NCBI GenBank assembly: GCA_943735955.1 | Contig: OX030958.1 | Coordinates: forward strand, 5,896,126-5,960,125 | Source: Piscicola geometra | Taxonomy: Eukaryota > Annelida > Clitellata > Hirudinida > Piscicolidae | Direction: 5' to 3' | Length of the DNA: 64,000 nucleotides | Shown: positions 1 through 16,454 of the stretch, piece after piece | Numbering within the stretch: position 1 is the first letter of the stretch | Layout: each line of letters opens with the position of its first letter | Translations under genes and position numbers: made by a program | Notes under the pieces: generated by a model | Databases searched by the model: none | What the model saw: the letters and a program-made list of their open reading frames with translations, nothing else | What the model was told of the DNA's origin: nothing

Positions 1-261
1 CGTGCCGTGGTGATTGATGGGATGAGTAGAACGAGGAGTGGGGTGGGTGGGTGAAGGATGTGCGGAGCGGATAGATGGATGGGTAAACGGTGGGGCAGGG
101 AAAGTGGGTGGGTTGATGATAGATGGAATGGGTTGTTAAGTAAATGATGAATAAATTTGAATAAAAAAGAAAATAAATAAAAAAGAAATGTATATTAAAA
201 GACAAATACACGGTAGGCACTAAAGAATGAGAAGACACAGCAAAAGCAACCACAACGGCAC

Positions 262-653
262 CTTGACGGCCATGACAGTGCCGGAGGGGGCGTGCTGCAT
301 TTTGACGACGTGGCCACACGTGCCATGACCCAGTTCGCCCAGCACCTCCATCTCGTGGATGTCCGTTGGCATGCTCTGTGTGCACGGCGGTGGTGGTGGT
401 GGTGGTGGTGGGCGTTGTCTTGGTGGAAGTGGAGAAGGATGCATTTTGGATGTTTTTATTGTTATTATTTGTTGTTTTCTTTATTATTATTATTTGTTGT
501 TTTCTTTATTATTATTATTATTAGTTTAAAATAGTGTGGGTGCGACTTAGAGACAGAGGGAGAAAAAGAGAAAGGGGGAGAACAAGAAAAAAAAAAGAGT
601 GTTGAGACAAAGGCACTATAAAGACTAATATAACTAATACTACTACTACTATA

Positions 654-742
<89 letters not shown>

Positions 743-1966
743 AACTACTACTACTACTACTATAACTACTACTACTACTACTACTACAACTACTACTACT
801 ACTACTACTACTACAACTACTACTACTACTACTACAACTACTATTACTACTACTACTAATGCATATGGATCATGAATGGATCATGGATGAACTGAAGATA
901 AATGGGTTATAGATGGATTGAAGAGATATGATGGATGGATTGAAGATGGATGACTGACTTCTCCGTTGATGCTTAAGTAGCCAGCAGACTTCATTATTTC
1001 AATGTACTTCTGTTCAATCTCCATGCTGCAATAATATAAATAATAATAATAAAATGCGATATTCCTTTCGGTTAATTATATTCTCTAAACGAACTTTTAA
1101 AATAATAAACGAAAATTCAATGTTGAAAAAAATATCATTAATGTATGTTTAAAAAAAAGAAATATAGCTTAAATTAAATATTAAATATTTAATAAAAAAT
1201 AAGTAACATGAAAATGCTTAATAAAACTGAATATAAAAGTAGCCACCAGTCTTGCGACTTGGCTGAGATGGCGTGCATGTTGAAGACTTGTCGTTTCCTC
1301 GTTTGCCCAATGCTCAAGTTGCCCAGAGAAGTTCCTGTGGACCATCATCATCATCAGCATTCTCATCTTCACCATCATCATCATCATCTTCCTCATTGTT
1401 ATCATCAAAATCATCATCATCATTACCCTCATTAGCATCATCTACTTCATCATACCTGCAGACCCTGGCCTGTTCTTCATGGGCGTGGATGAAGGAGGGT
1501 TGGTGGGCAGCCAGGCAGGAGTGGCAGAGTCAAGAGGACTCGGAGTGTCGAGCTTCTGGTTCGTGGGCATCGGAGTGAATGTTGGCATAAAGTTGTTCGC
1601 GGGCAAAACTCTCTGTACAATGCTCGAACGAGGTCTCTGTGCTGGTCGTTGCAGGCTGAAGATGTTCTCAGTACAGGAATTTGAAGCCACTTTCTTGTGA
1701 GGCATGTTTGAAGGTTGCGAAAAAGTACTCGATTCGTCGTTTGATCCTGCAAAGAAAAATTATTTGAGATAAGATTAGAATTAAAAAAAGAAAACCAAAC
1801 CTGTTTTAGTGTGTTGCAGTGGGCTAGAAGGAATCATGGATACATTTTTGGCAAACGCGTTGGCACTTGAGTTCGGCTCAGGAATTTTGATACGAGAACT
1901 ATCTTCAAACGATTCGGCTTTAAATCTTGCTTCCAAATCATCGATTTTACTTTGCAAAGTGGCCAT
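262..1966 (-). CDS. MAP2K7: MAP kinase kinase 7 (MKK7/hemipterous), 5' part only
   Basis: Dual-specificity kinase that activates JNK in the cytoplasm. Exons on the minus strand: 1966-1801, 1746-1456, 1334-1247, 1025-959 and 375-262; phases 1, 1, 2, 0 and 0 agree at every junction and give 242 residues. Residues 1-20 (MATLQSKIDDLEARFKAE) match the MKK7 N-terminal coiled/docking segment. A block with EQKYIEIMKSAGYLSI corresponds to the EIDQKLQEIMKQTGYL stretch of vertebrate MKK7. The last exon carries the glycine loop GHGTCGHV and the AVK lysine of subdomains I-II. The remaining kinase domain lies beyond position 1. The final donor (GTGCCG) is weak but is followed by non-kinase sequence. The start was chosen because it is the first ATG in the frame that matches the family. 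Family assignment is strong; exon 3 (1334-1247) rests on phase only. Confidence 0.85.
638..860. repeat. (TAC)n microsatellite in MAP2K7 intron
   Basis: About 220 bp of nearly pure TAC/CTA trinucleotide with a few CAA or ATA interruptions, inside the last MAP2K7 intron visible here. No coding meaning. Confidence 0.95.
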
Positions 1967-2425
1967 TTTCTCGTTTCGAAATTGTGACTGATCTGAGCTA
2001 TATTTGTTTTTTAAAAATTAAAAATTATCAATTTCATGAAATTAAAAATTAATTGCTAAAAAAACAGCCAATTTATTATTATTTTATTTTAGCAATTCTA
2101 CTTTGGAAGTAAATTAAAATTTTGGCATTTAAAATTTAAATCCTCAGTTTAAATATTTAAGCATTAATTTTTTAAAAAATATTTTTACAAAATATAATCA
2201 CAGTATTTTTATACTGTTTTTGCGTACATAAAATTCATATAAAAAATTATTTAAGAAACAATTATTCTTTGTTATTTATTTGTGGCTGAATAGGATTTAA
2301 GTTTGAAACAAATTCTTTTGAAATATTCATGAAAGCAGTACAATTATCATTTTAGTGTATTTATAATAATACTCAGACAATTTTATAAGTAAATTGATTT
2401 CATGAATGCGGTTTATTAACTCATC
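1967..2425. promoter_or_regulatory. Divergent intergenic region MAP2K7 / DWNN gene
   Basis: 459 bp between the two start codons, AT-rich, with no other reading frame. The two genes are transcribed away from each other, so this stretch should hold both promoters. No TATA box was assigned with confidence. The role is inferred from gene orientation only. Confidence 0.5.
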
Positions 2426-3612
2426 ATGACCTCGTGCTTTTTTTACAAGCTTAACCCCACTGCTCCTGATTTTGAATCAGCTGAATTCAAGAATGAAGAT
2501 ATTTCAATTTCTGAAGTTAAAAAATTAATTATAAACGAAAAATATGACAATTCCATTAGTTTCCAAGAGCTAGATGTAATTGATTACAACTCAAGAAAAA
2601 GTAGGACAATTATTTCAACTAAAACTTTAATTTCAAAAAGACATATTTTACAACTGTGAAATTATTTTATAGAGTACCTGAACAGCGATGTCATCAAGAG
2701 TAATTCGTACCTAATCATCTCAAAAATACCGAAACTTACTCTATCATCCAAGCACACAAGGTCTGAAGAAATTTTTATTGAACACTTTCAAACATAAATT
2801 TCAAACATTGAATAATTTAAACTTTCAAATAAGTTTTAAACAATTCAAGGCTTCGTAATTTTCTAGTTTCCAAGGCAAGTCTTCCAACCACCAAGTGGCC
2901 ACCATCCAGCCTTTTGTAGCCTCTGGAGACGTCGCAAATGACGTCAACAAAGACGCCACTTTCGCCAGCTACGAACACTCCTCCTCCACCTCTCTCCCCT
3001 CCACCATCTACTCTACCTCTCTTCCTACTAGCATATACTCCACTCCCATTCCCTCCACCATCTTCTCAAACCAGCCTATGAACCATTTTGCTCAACAAGG
3101 GTGTGTTTCCATGGCGACCTCATTGTGCAATCTCTTTTTTAAAATAAAGTTGATATACTCTTGATTAGACTTTCCCATAATTTACAAGTACATCCAACAG
3201 ATCCATGCAAGAGCCTTCCTTCAACCCTGCCTACCCAGGCCACCTGACCACCCTCCAGGCAAACCCTCACTACACCATGCCCCCCTACCAACCTTCCCAC
3301 CAGCTACAACCTCCCTATGTAAGTTCATCAACTTTTCAATTTGAAGTTTGTGACAAGTCAAAATACTAATGCCATCATCATCATGTCTTCCAAACAGATT
3401 TTCCAAGCGTCAGATGCCTATGGTATGTTTATGTTTGTTTCCATCACTTAAAATATAATGATGATGATGATGATGGTGTTCTTTTCATTTACTTCCAATT
3501 TTATTTACCTGCAGGCTCACCCGCTTTTTACCCTCCTCATTTGTACCCCCTCTCCATCCACCCCTCTTACTATGGTCATCCCCCCACCCACCTCTATTCC
3601 AATCCACAATAG
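2426..3612 (+). CDS. DWNN-domain protein, RBBP6 short-form-like
   Basis: Six exons: 2426-2600, 2673-2760, 2867-3100, 3201-3318, 3398-3422 and 3515-3612; all phases agree and give 245 residues. Residues 1-85 form a ubiquitin-like DWNN domain: YKL near the start, then ISISEVKKLI and, after the first intron, IKSNSYLIISKIP, which match the YKF, ISLCDLKKQI and IPKNSSVIVRRIP blocks of RBBP6. The rest is low-complexity, rich in Ser, Thr, Pro, Tyr and His, ending LYSNPQ. No zinc knuckle, RING or p53/Rb-binding region follows, so it resembles the DWNN-only isoform of RBBP6 rather than the full E3 ligase. It could be a truncated paralogue, or the RS-rich exons at 3.9-5.2 kb could be an alternative 3' part. 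The domain call is fairly sure; the exact role is unknown. Confidence 0.72.
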
Positions 3613-3899
3613 TTGGTCATCCTTTGTATTACTATGATGATGTCGTTAATATAAGGGGTAAATACTATGGCTATGTCACTAATATAAGGATGTGTTTCTA
3701 CGACGATGTCACTGTTAAAAGAATTGCATTTAAAGAATGATTGCATGTAGTACTATGCCTTACTTGATGGTTATATTATTCTGGATTGAAAAAAATAATA
3801 GAATAAAATAACAACAATATTGTAACATATTAATAATAATAACAATATTTCAATAATATTAAAATTAGAACATAATAATATTATATCACGCATACTTTG

Positions 3900-5166
3900 A
3901 TGCACCGCAGTGACGACGAGCACAGCACTCTAGCGCCTTCTGCTCGGCCCCACAAGCCACAGTACCCCAGGTGAGCCTATGTTGCCAATCGAAGATGACC
4001 TTAGATTTGAATAGATAATTAACTATGATACGAGGTAAATATGGGCCAAAAAAGTGCGCGCTATACATGGTGTTTTATGGTGTTTCTATTTCCTATTAAT
4101 GTTTTTTATTTCATTCGCCAGGTGTGCACCACATCACAAAGAGGCATCAAGCCATCCGTACAGTAGGGAGGAACATCATCATCATCATCACCACCATCGT
4201 GATGAGAGAAGACGTGCGGGGGAGAGGGAGGCGAGTGAGAGAAGGAGGAGGTCAAGAGAGGGGGAAAGGTACCGAAGAAATTGCTCTAGGGAGAGAGATC
4301 ATCATTCCAGAGAGAAGGAATATAATAAAAGACACTCTGTATGGAGGAAGGGGGCAAGGAGGAGTAGGTCGAGACATAGAAGTAGGTCGAAAGAGAGAAG
4401 TAGGTTAAGGGAGGGGAGGAGGCATTCAAGGGAGAGAAGGAGGAGGTCAAAGGAGGGGAGGGGGGCGTCGAGAGAGAGATGGAGAAGGTCGTGTGAGAGG
4501 AGGGGAGTTTTGAGGGATGGCAAGAACAAGTCTGCCGCTGTTGGTGGGCAAGTTATGATGTCTGTGGTGGCAGTGGGACGTCGCAAGAGTGGTGGTGGCA
4601 GTGGTGATGATGATGGTGGAGGTAAAGGTAGTGGTGGTAGTAGTAGTGGAGGTGGTGATGATCGTATTGGTGGTGAAGCTGGAGATGGTATTAGTAGAAA
4701 GGGTGATGGTGGAGGGGATATTACTGGAAAAAGTGACGGTGAAGGTGGAGATGATGTTAGTGGAGGAGGTAGTGGAGAAGGGGGTGGTGGTGGTAGAGTA
4801 GATCCTTCAGTGTCAATAAAGTGTCCCGGAGATAAAGATGGTGGTGATAATGATGGTGCGAAAGCAACAATTGATGAAAAAAGCAAAGAAGCAACAGACT
4901 TCGTTGCCGAGGTGGTTCCACAAATCGACCTTGAGGTCAAACCATGCAATAAGGTCAAGGTCACAAATCAAATAAGCACTTCACCACGCGTGCACACCCC
5001 CACCACAACAGCATCTGTCCATTCTTCTTCACATGCCACCACAAACAAGGTGAAGTCGTCGTCGTCAATTGAAGAAGCCAGCAGTCTCAATTCGTCGCAG
5101 CGTTTAACTCGAAAAGGTCAAATAAAAACCGTCTCAAACCAACTCTCGCCTAGTTCGTACTCGTAA
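3900..5166 (+). CDS. Arg/Ser-, Gly- and His-rich low-complexity protein
   Basis: Not a recognised family member. Two exons, 3900-3970 and 4122-5166, join with matching phase 2 and give 371 residues starting MHRSDDEHS. Next come eight His encoded by a CAT repeat, an Arg/Ser/Glu domain with many RRRSRE and RSRSR units (about residues 40-150) like splicing-factor RS domains, a Gly/Asp-rich stretch (about 170-250), and a Ser/Thr-rich tail. An AATAAA follows at 5531. The reading frame over 4122-5166 is open for more than 1 kb with biased but coherent composition, and donor GTGAGC at 3971 is good. Exon 3 of the upstream DWNN gene ends in the same phase, so it could instead be an alternative 3' module of that gene. 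Nuclear RNA-related location is inferred from the RS content. Confidence 0.45.
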
Positions 5167-6332
5167 TTTACTACTAGTACTGCTATTACTAATATTACTA
5201 ATACTAATTGATACTACTAATACTAACTTATACTACTAATACTAATTGATACTACTAATACTAATTGATACTAATAATACTAATCTATCCTACTAATACT
5301 AATTTATAATACTATAACTAATTCATACTATTAATACTAATTTATACTACTAATACTAATTTATAATACTACTACTACTTCCACTAAAGTGTTTTACGCG
5401 CTTGTTTTGGGAGGTCTTGTGCATAGAGGTCCTTTATGTCACTGATTGTTTCCGCCTCTATCCCTGTTTGATGCCACTCCATTGCACTGAATGCATTAGG
5501 CACACCAGACCTTTCGTGCTTCGTCCATCAAATAAAACCATCTTGATGCATTTAGTGCTGCATGTAAAAGAGAATCATCATCGTCACTGTTATCATCATT
5601 ATTATCATGTATGCATGCAGTGTTGTGTGTGTATTGATGCGTGAACAATTAATGAATAAAAATGTGATGAAATGCAATGATAAAATTTAACAAAAATGAT
5701 TAATAAAATGATTATGATGCTTTATGATTATTTTAAAGTTATTATGCTTTTTAATTATCAATTTTGTAGTTTAATCAGCTTAATAACAAAGATCACTGTA
5801 TCGTCGACCAAAACATCCGATGACATCACCATCACTAACTATCATCATCATCACCAACTATCATCATTAACACCTCTAAAATGAGAAAAATAAAAAGTTT
5901 GGCGCAAAAAAATCAAAAAAAAGCTATTTTCGGACAGCGGTGCATTTGCAGAATCAATCTAAGAGTGTACTTATTTTAAGTACACATTTAGCGTACACCG
6001 TGTGTATGATATACAAATGAGGTTACAATGTAAAGTTGTTACATAAGATCATTAAGATAAATGCCGTTCTCAAAAACACTCATTACCATCATCACCCATA
6101 AACCTCCAATCATTATCACCTCACTCATTCTTCCACCTCCACCTCAACCATTCATCCATCCATCTCAACTACCCTCCTATCAACCTATCCAGTTCAAACA
6201 ACCTATCACTTCAACCACAACCCCATCTCCACCTACCAAATCAATCATCCAACCAACCCATCCACAACCTCAACCACAACCCCACCTCCCCCTACCAAAT
6301 CAATCATCAAACCAATCAACCCATCCACAACC
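5167..6332. other. 3' flank with degenerate ACTAAT repeats
   Basis: Non-coding stretch between the RS-rich gene and the 3' end of arfaptin. 5170-5390 is a degenerate tandem array of ACTAATACTAATT-like units. AATAAA motifs occur at 5531 and near 5655. 6060-6330 is C/A-rich low complexity (CATC, CCAACC units); an open frame there is composition only. Confidence 0.6.
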
Positions 6333-7742
6333 TCAATCATGGCCTTCCAGCCACGAATGGTCTGAGGTGTCTTTGAATTGGTAGTGAGAGGCGGTTTCTG
6401 TGATGGAGGCGGACAGTTCGGTGGAGAATTTGCATAGTGAGTCTTGCAGCACGTTCAAGTTGCGTTTGATTACTTTGTCCTGTCGGTTGGTGTGGTTGGT
6501 TGGTTGGTGTGGTTGGTTGGTTGGTGTGGTTGGTTGGTTGGTTGGATGGTGGTTGTTTTTGTTGAGGTTGTAGGGGTTGGTTGGTGGTTGTTGGTTGGTT
6601 GTTGAGGTTGTTGTGGTTGTTGTGATGGTGGTAATCTTAAGCTGATGTAGGGTAGTGATAATAGGAAAAGTAATTAGGATAATGTTGTTGGCATTGATGA
6701 TAGTTGTTGGTGGAGGAGATGATGATGATGTTGACCTTGTTGTCCTTAAAGAGTTTGACCTTGACGAGGAGGTCTGACCTCCTCTGGTTGAACTTGCTCA
6801 AGTGCTCTTCGTACTTTCCCCTGGTCTCCCTGATGGTGGTCTGAAAGGTGATGATGATGATAGCCTGAGATGAAGTGATTATGATAATGATGTTCTGAGA
6901 TTAGGTGATGATGATCTTAGATGATAAAAGTGACGATTATGCTGTTCTAAGCGGAGGAAATGGTAGAGAGCGTATATTAACTTTTCACCGAAAATCAGTC
7001 ACCTTCTTTCTCTCCATCAACGCCAAAACCATCATCATCATCATCATGACAATCATCATCATCAAACTCATGACCACCATCACAATCATAACCAGCACCA
7101 CCACAACAATCATAACCATCTCCAACCTCATTGTTCGACTTTTGCGCCTCTTCATACTCCACCCTGTACGCATCGTACTCCACCCTGCACGCCTCGTACT
7201 GCCGTACCGACAACATCAAATCGTCGAGCGTCTTGTCGTTCAGTGTCGCCAGGTTCGAGATGAACATGCGCAGAACGCCTGTCGAGGATCATCATCATAA
7301 TTATAATTCTTTTCATCATTTATCTTTATTATCATTATCATCATCCTTCTTCTCTTCTTCATCATCATCATCATCATGATCAATATTATCATCGCTTCTT
7401 CCTCCTTATCGCTCTTATCATTATCATCATCTTCATTTTCCTTCCCCTCCTCCTCATCATTATCATCTTCCCCCTCTACATCATCTTCCTCCTCTTCCTC
7501 ATCATCATCATCATCATCGACTAACGTTCATAGGTTTCGGTGTGCTTGTGCAGGTGCTGGTGCATCTCCCCATTGCAGATCAACTCGTCCTTGTAGGCGC
7601 TAGGGTCCTTGAACGAGTGCTCACACAACACCTTACGTCATCATAATCATCATCATTATCATAATAATTATCATCACAATTATTATCGTCATCTTCATCA
7701 TTATTATTATCATCATTATCCTCATCATCATCATCATTATCC

Positions 7743-7776
<34 letters not shown>

Positions 7777-8678
7777 TATTATCATTATTATTGTCATCAT
7801 CATCATTATTATTATTATTATCGTCATCTTCATCACCTGTCCAAACACTTTATGAGCTGCATTCATAGCACTCATGTGTTGTAGGACCACCTTTGCCTGA
7901 ATTGTGTATGTGTGTGTTTGTGTATGTGTGTATGTGTTTATGTATGTGTGTGTGTTCATGATTTGATCTAATTCATAAGCTGAACACCACAGTGCCCTTT
8001 CTACTGAATAAACATATTTAGTTGATAAATACGATAAAATACCTGACTTTTGCAATGAGAACTGTGCACAGATTTTTGCTCTCATTCAAGAAGCTGATTT
8101 GATTTTCAATTTCGTTGTCGACGGTCTTGGTGCCATAGCCAAGACTTTCGGATAGGAATTGTCTGGTGTAGGTGATTCTGCTTCTCGACCACTCCTTGAA
8201 GAATCCTATTTTTCTATTGTTGTTCGTCACATTCAAACTTCCCGGGTAAGTGACAGAGTCTATGAAAAAAATGATTTTCTTTAATCAGTAAAGTTTGATT
8301 CAGTAATTCATTAGAAAATAATGTTACTTTGAATAAATGAATGAAAATTAATAGCGCAAACTTTGGGAAGGAAGATCACTGCTGCCTTCACTGACGTGTT
8401 CAACAGACACTTTATCCATCTCCTCTTCCGCTTCTGACTGGGTCTGGCAATCGTTTATGTCTATTTCCTTGAATTCCTCACGTAGATCTTCATGTAAAAC
8501 GCCATCTTGCTCTTTTTCAGTTTGAAGAGAATGTTAGCATGAAAGTCTAGAATATACACAGTATATTATATTATACAGTCATAAGATTCATTTATTACTT
8601 ACCTGTATTTTCTTCCTTTCCATCATATTCCTTCGTTTCTTCAACATTTTTAAACTCTCGGTCTAAAGTTTCTTCCAT
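6333..8678 (-). CDS. ARFIP: Arfaptin (BAR-domain Arf/Rac/Arl1 effector)
   Basis: Binds Arl1/Arf GTPases at trans-Golgi membranes and bends membrane through an AH/BAR domain. Exons (minus): 8678-8603, 8511-8362, 8259-8048, 7896-7837, 7631-7526, 7278-7127, 6840-6736 and 6479-6333; 335 residues against about 341 in vertebrate ARFIP2. Matches include RQFLSESLGYGTKTVD (KQLLSEKLGRGSRTVD), KTLDDLMLSVRQYEACR with VEYDAYR (VKQYEAARLEYDAYR), KYEEHLSKF and the C-terminal SWLEG. The N-terminal 75 residues are acidic and unlike vertebrates. At exon 3 the donor at 8047 (GTCAGG) keeps phase with exon 4, while the better-looking donor five bases further does not. The exon 2 acceptor has a poor pyrimidine tract. 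The start is the first ATG, 290 bp from the divergent NUBP2 start. Confidence 0.88.
6478..6610. repeat. TTGGTTGGTGTGG tandem repeat
   Basis: Short degenerate array of GGTTGGTT and GTGGTTGGT units in the last arfaptin intron, next to the acceptor of exon 8. Confidence 0.8.
7290..7840. repeat. (TCA)n microsatellite clusters in arfaptin introns
   Basis: Interrupted ATC/TCA runs fill the introns on both sides of arfaptin exon 5 (7631-7526). Open frames rich in His, Tyr, Ser or Met here are artefacts of the repeat. Confidence 0.85.
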
Positions 8679-8967
8679 TATTTTTATTAAAATGAGCGTG
8701 AAAATTTATTGTAATATTGCATTAATGAGAATTTAAAGTGGAATACCAAGATGATTACGAGTCAAGGTCTTACTAATTCATATTAGAAATATTAATAAAC
8801 AACACAATTATTAATGAATAGTTACGTAATTGTTTTTAATTAATTTATAAAATGTAAATTGTTAAAATATTAAATTATTTTTACTTAGTTTCACCTTTAC
8901 ACGCTAAGATTTAAAAGTTGCATAACTTTCTTTTTCACATTTTAGCTTGTCTATTTATTAGAATCCA
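8679..8967. promoter_or_regulatory. Divergent intergenic region arfaptin / NUBP2
   Basis: Only 289 bp separate the two start codons. Very AT-rich, no reading frame, no clear TATA box. Probably a shared bidirectional promoter; inferred from orientation and distance. Confidence 0.55.
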
Positions 8968-11192
8968 ATGGATCCAAGTATACCGGTTGTCGCAGAAATG
9001 GAAGAGTCACAACGCACATCAACCATCAAGCATATTATACTTGTGCTCTCAGGAAAGGGTGGCGTGGGCAAGAGCACTGTCTCTATTAAGCTGGCACTGG
9101 GACTCAAAGAAAAAGGCTTCAAGGTTTGAAAACTTTTTATAAACTTGTTCAGATACTGTTCATACTCTGATCATGAACTGTCTGTAAACTGATCATAAAA
9201 TTCAGAATGAATATTAAATAAATTACTTAATGAATTTAACAACTCAACATAATAATTATCACCATCACCACCATCATAATCATCACCATCATCATCATCT
9301 TCACCACCATCATCATTACCTTAGGTGGGGCTGTTAGACACTGATCTATGTGGACCCAGCATCCCAACCATCCTACAAATCGAAGGCAAGAGTGTCTACC
9401 AGTGCAATGAAGGGTATGTATTGGTACCTTCAAGATAAGCTGTCATTGCATTTTTAATAATAAGAAAGAAAAACATCTTTTTTATTAATCATTATTAATA
9501 TTGCATATTCAACTATATTAACAAATTTAATTGTTAATTTTTGAATCATTAATGTAAACTTTATTATCAAAAATACTATTTAAATTGAAAATATTTTGGA
9601 CAAATGAACTTATTACACTAGTTGGGTGCCAGTCTACATGGATGAGGAAAAAAGGCTGGGTGTGATGTCGATTGGATTTTTTCTGAACAACAGGAATGAT
9701 GCTGTTATATGGAGAGGTCCCAAGAAGAATGGTACCTTTCAATTCTGTTACACAAGCAACTATTCATTTCATCCATGAATTATCTCTAATCATTCTCCAA
9801 CTAATCTTTAATCCTTCTCCAATCATTTCACTATTTTTCCATAATCCATCCATGATTGCTCAGCCTATCCAGTCATTATGGGTCAATTTATTTTCACTTC
9901 TCCGCCCACCCAGCTATGATTGGTCAATTCATTCGGGAGGTTTACTGGGGGGACGTCGACTACCTGGTGATTGACACGCCCCCTGGCACCTCCGATGAAC
10001 ACATGTCTGTCGTGCAAGCCATCAAGCCACTGAAGCCTGATGGTGTTGTCTTGGTTACCACTCCACAGGTAAGTTTTTGAATAAATTGATTATAATGAAT
10101 TGATTTAAATCTTTAAAAGCATATAAACCCTTAAAGCTATAATCACTACACAAGGATAAAAACCACCATACCAGATTTACTCTTACCAATGCAACATAAC
10201 CTCCAACCTTGCCACCAACACAACCAAATCACCCCACTTTCACAAACATCACCAACACAACCACGCCACCACTACCTCGACAACAAAAACAACCACCCCA
10301 AAAACACAACCACCTTGACACACATTCCCACCACCATAAGCCTACCACCTTGACGACCATCATACCAAGCACACCACCATCGCATGCACAGACAGCAGCA
10401 GTGGCAGACGTCCGGAGGGAGGTAACGTTTTGTAAGAAAATGGGACTGCATATCCTGGGAGTGGTCGAGAACATGAGTGGCTACACGTGTCCCCATTGTG
10501 AGGTTGTCACTTGGGTTGTAATCACTTTTTGTGCTTTTTTCAATTTTCACTTTTTAAAAAGTATATTTTTATGAAAAATAGAAATATATTTATTTCCAAG
10601 TGAGCATGCCTATTAAATAGAAAGAATAATTAATTATCAAATAAATAGAAAACACATTTTACTATATATTTTTTAAGTTGAATGAAAAAAGCTTAATAAA
10701 TGGCTATAAATTGAATATTTATCGATTTATTTCCCAGTTTGAACATCTATATTTGCCTCTGATGGTACTTGCACACCACTTCACAGGAATGCACGAACAT
10801 CTTCTCAAAGGGGGGTGGGCAGTCGTTAGCTGAGCACTTCCAGATCCCCTTCCTAGGTGCCATTCAAAACTATGATCAGAATAAATAATACAATACAATG
10901 CAATGAGGATTATTATTTTACGTGGCGTAAATCCAGTGATCAAATGAATCAATGCAACGCTCCAAAATGAATCGAAGCTTTCTGTTCACATTCTTTCCTT
11001 CACTAAAAAATTAAATGCACCCCTCCTAACTCAGCTTCTCATCTCCCAGGCGCTGTTCCCATCTGTGGCATCCTGTCGGCCAGCATGAGTGGCGGGGACC
11101 AGACAGACCGACTGAAGCTCTCGACCACCTCCCAGGCCTTCCAATCCATCGTCGATGAAGTAGTCGCCATCACACAGGCCATACAGAAATAA
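8968..11192 (+). CDS. NUBP2: Cytosolic Fe-S cluster assembly factor NUBP2 (Cfd1)
   Basis: P-loop NTPase scaffold that, with NUBP1, assembles 4Fe-4S clusters in the cytosol. Exons: 8968-9123, 9325-9413, 9622-9731, 9914-10068, 10392-10502, 10787-10856 and 11050-11192; phases agree throughout and give 277 residues (271 in human). Seen directly: [16 protein letters not shown] (deviant Walker A, exon 1), [11 protein letters not shown] (exon 2), WRGPKKN (exon 3), [16 protein letters not shown] (exon 4), [13 protein letters not shown] and [14 protein letters not shown] (exon 5), and [10 protein letters not shown] (exon 6). The bridging-cluster cysteines CPHCEEC are intact across the exon 5/6 junction. 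AATAAA motifs lie near 11352 and 11382. Length, order and key residues are complete, so the gene looks functional. Confidence 0.95.
10880..10940 (-). repeat. Fragment of tRNA-derived SINE family A (3' end)
   Basis: Contains ACGTGGCGTAAAT next to ATTATTATT, matching the 3' end of the SINE copies at 46.05 and 38.16 kb in the same orientation. Lies in the last NUBP2 intron. Confidence 0.5.
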
Positions 11193-12139
11193 GGCATTTT
11201 TAAGGCGACTCTTTAATACCCGTCTTTTCTCGGAGAATGTTCCCAAAGGACTGTAATGAATAATATGGGACCTAATTCTTAGTTGTAATTGCAGCGTACA
11301 CAAGCGCTTTGAAGTCTCTGAATAATCTCAAGCTTTCATTTGAGTCTTGTAAATAAATCTTTAAATTAAATGGTTTTATTCAATAAATAAAAATTAAAAA
11401 AAACAATCATTATTTTATTGAAATAAATAGTAATACAAAAGTGAAGAAACAACACGATGAGACATAAATGAACGTGAAGACAGAGAATCATGGCGTAGAT
11501 GTGGGTGAATGATGTCACCTTGAATGAATGGGAATTCTAGCTGATATTATGCTGAGGCAGGATGAACTGACGATATGCAGCTCAACCTCTTAACAGTAAC
11601 AACTCTCGGCTTGACCAATGGATAGTTGTACTAGGTTCGATTGCAACCAATGCCTTAGTAGCTCATAGGTGCAAATGAAAATGTGTAGCTCAAACTCATC
11701 AAAAAGACCGCAAAACATGATACATAAAACATTAAAAAGATACAAACTTTATACAATTAGGAGTGAATATGCTTAACACATGAATAAACTAGCCTAAAAT
11801 AATACATTTATAAATGATAGGAAGAGATTCTATTTAGCACCTGAGAAAAAATAAAGATATGAACTATACTTCTAAACTTTAGATCTTAACGAAAGAGACT
11901 TAGTCTGGGGTGTTAGAAAGCCAGAGAAGAGAAGTGGTGTGGCGTTAGAGACCCAATTAGGGAGTTGGGCTGTATTCTAACGACGACCCCTCCCATCCAT
12001 CTCTACCTACCATCCACCCCAATCTTCTCCCAACCATTCTATCCACCCAATCGACTCGCCACACCCATACAGCCTAACCCCCCCTCACCCATCTACCCTA
12101 ATCTTCACCCCACCCTCCCCCCCACCAATCCAATTCAAT
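11193..12139. other. Convergent 3' flanks of NUBP2 and nucleoredoxin
   Basis: 947 bp without a gene. Holds the NUBP2 polyadenylation motifs, a SINE family A copy, and C-rich low complexity (ACCCCACCC units, 11970-12140) next to the nucleoredoxin stop codon. Confidence 0.6.
11585..11715 (+). repeat. tRNA-derived SINE, family A, copy 1
   Basis: Contains AACAACTCTCGGCTTGACC, then TAGGTTCGATTGCA (B-box-like), CCTTAGTAGCTCATAGG and ATGTGTAGC,in the order shared with copies at 14.75, 36.19, 50.94 and 62.46 kb. The 3' tail is missing or diverged. Confidence 0.65.
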
Positions 12140-16061
<3,922 letters not shown>

Positions 16062-16454
16062 CGTCTTTTAGTTCCAATGCAGATAAAAAAGCTAAAAAAA
16101 GTGAATTATGTTTTCAATACAATTTTTTTCTTCCCCTATTTAATTTCTTTCAAAGGGAATTGTTAGTTTTTTTTTCATGAATTTTAACTTTGAAAAACAA
16201 CATTTGTTAATTTAATTACACATTCAAGACATGTTCAGAGAATAATGCTAGTAAGATACTTGATAGACTATTGCTGTGACTGATATAAAAACAAAAATTG
16301 ATATTATCAACATTATAAATCAATGTATAAGCCGCATTTGTAGAAAAATGTCTTTAATAAGTGCATATGTGAACGTATAAAAACATACTTTGATCATGAT
16401 AATTCTTGCTTTGAAATGATTGCTCAAAACGAAAATATATAAATTGCGCACAAA

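Noticed and set aside
6061..6384. 107-codon Thr/Pro-rich plus-strand frame
   Set aside because: C/A-rich low complexity overlapping the last arfaptin exon on the other strand.
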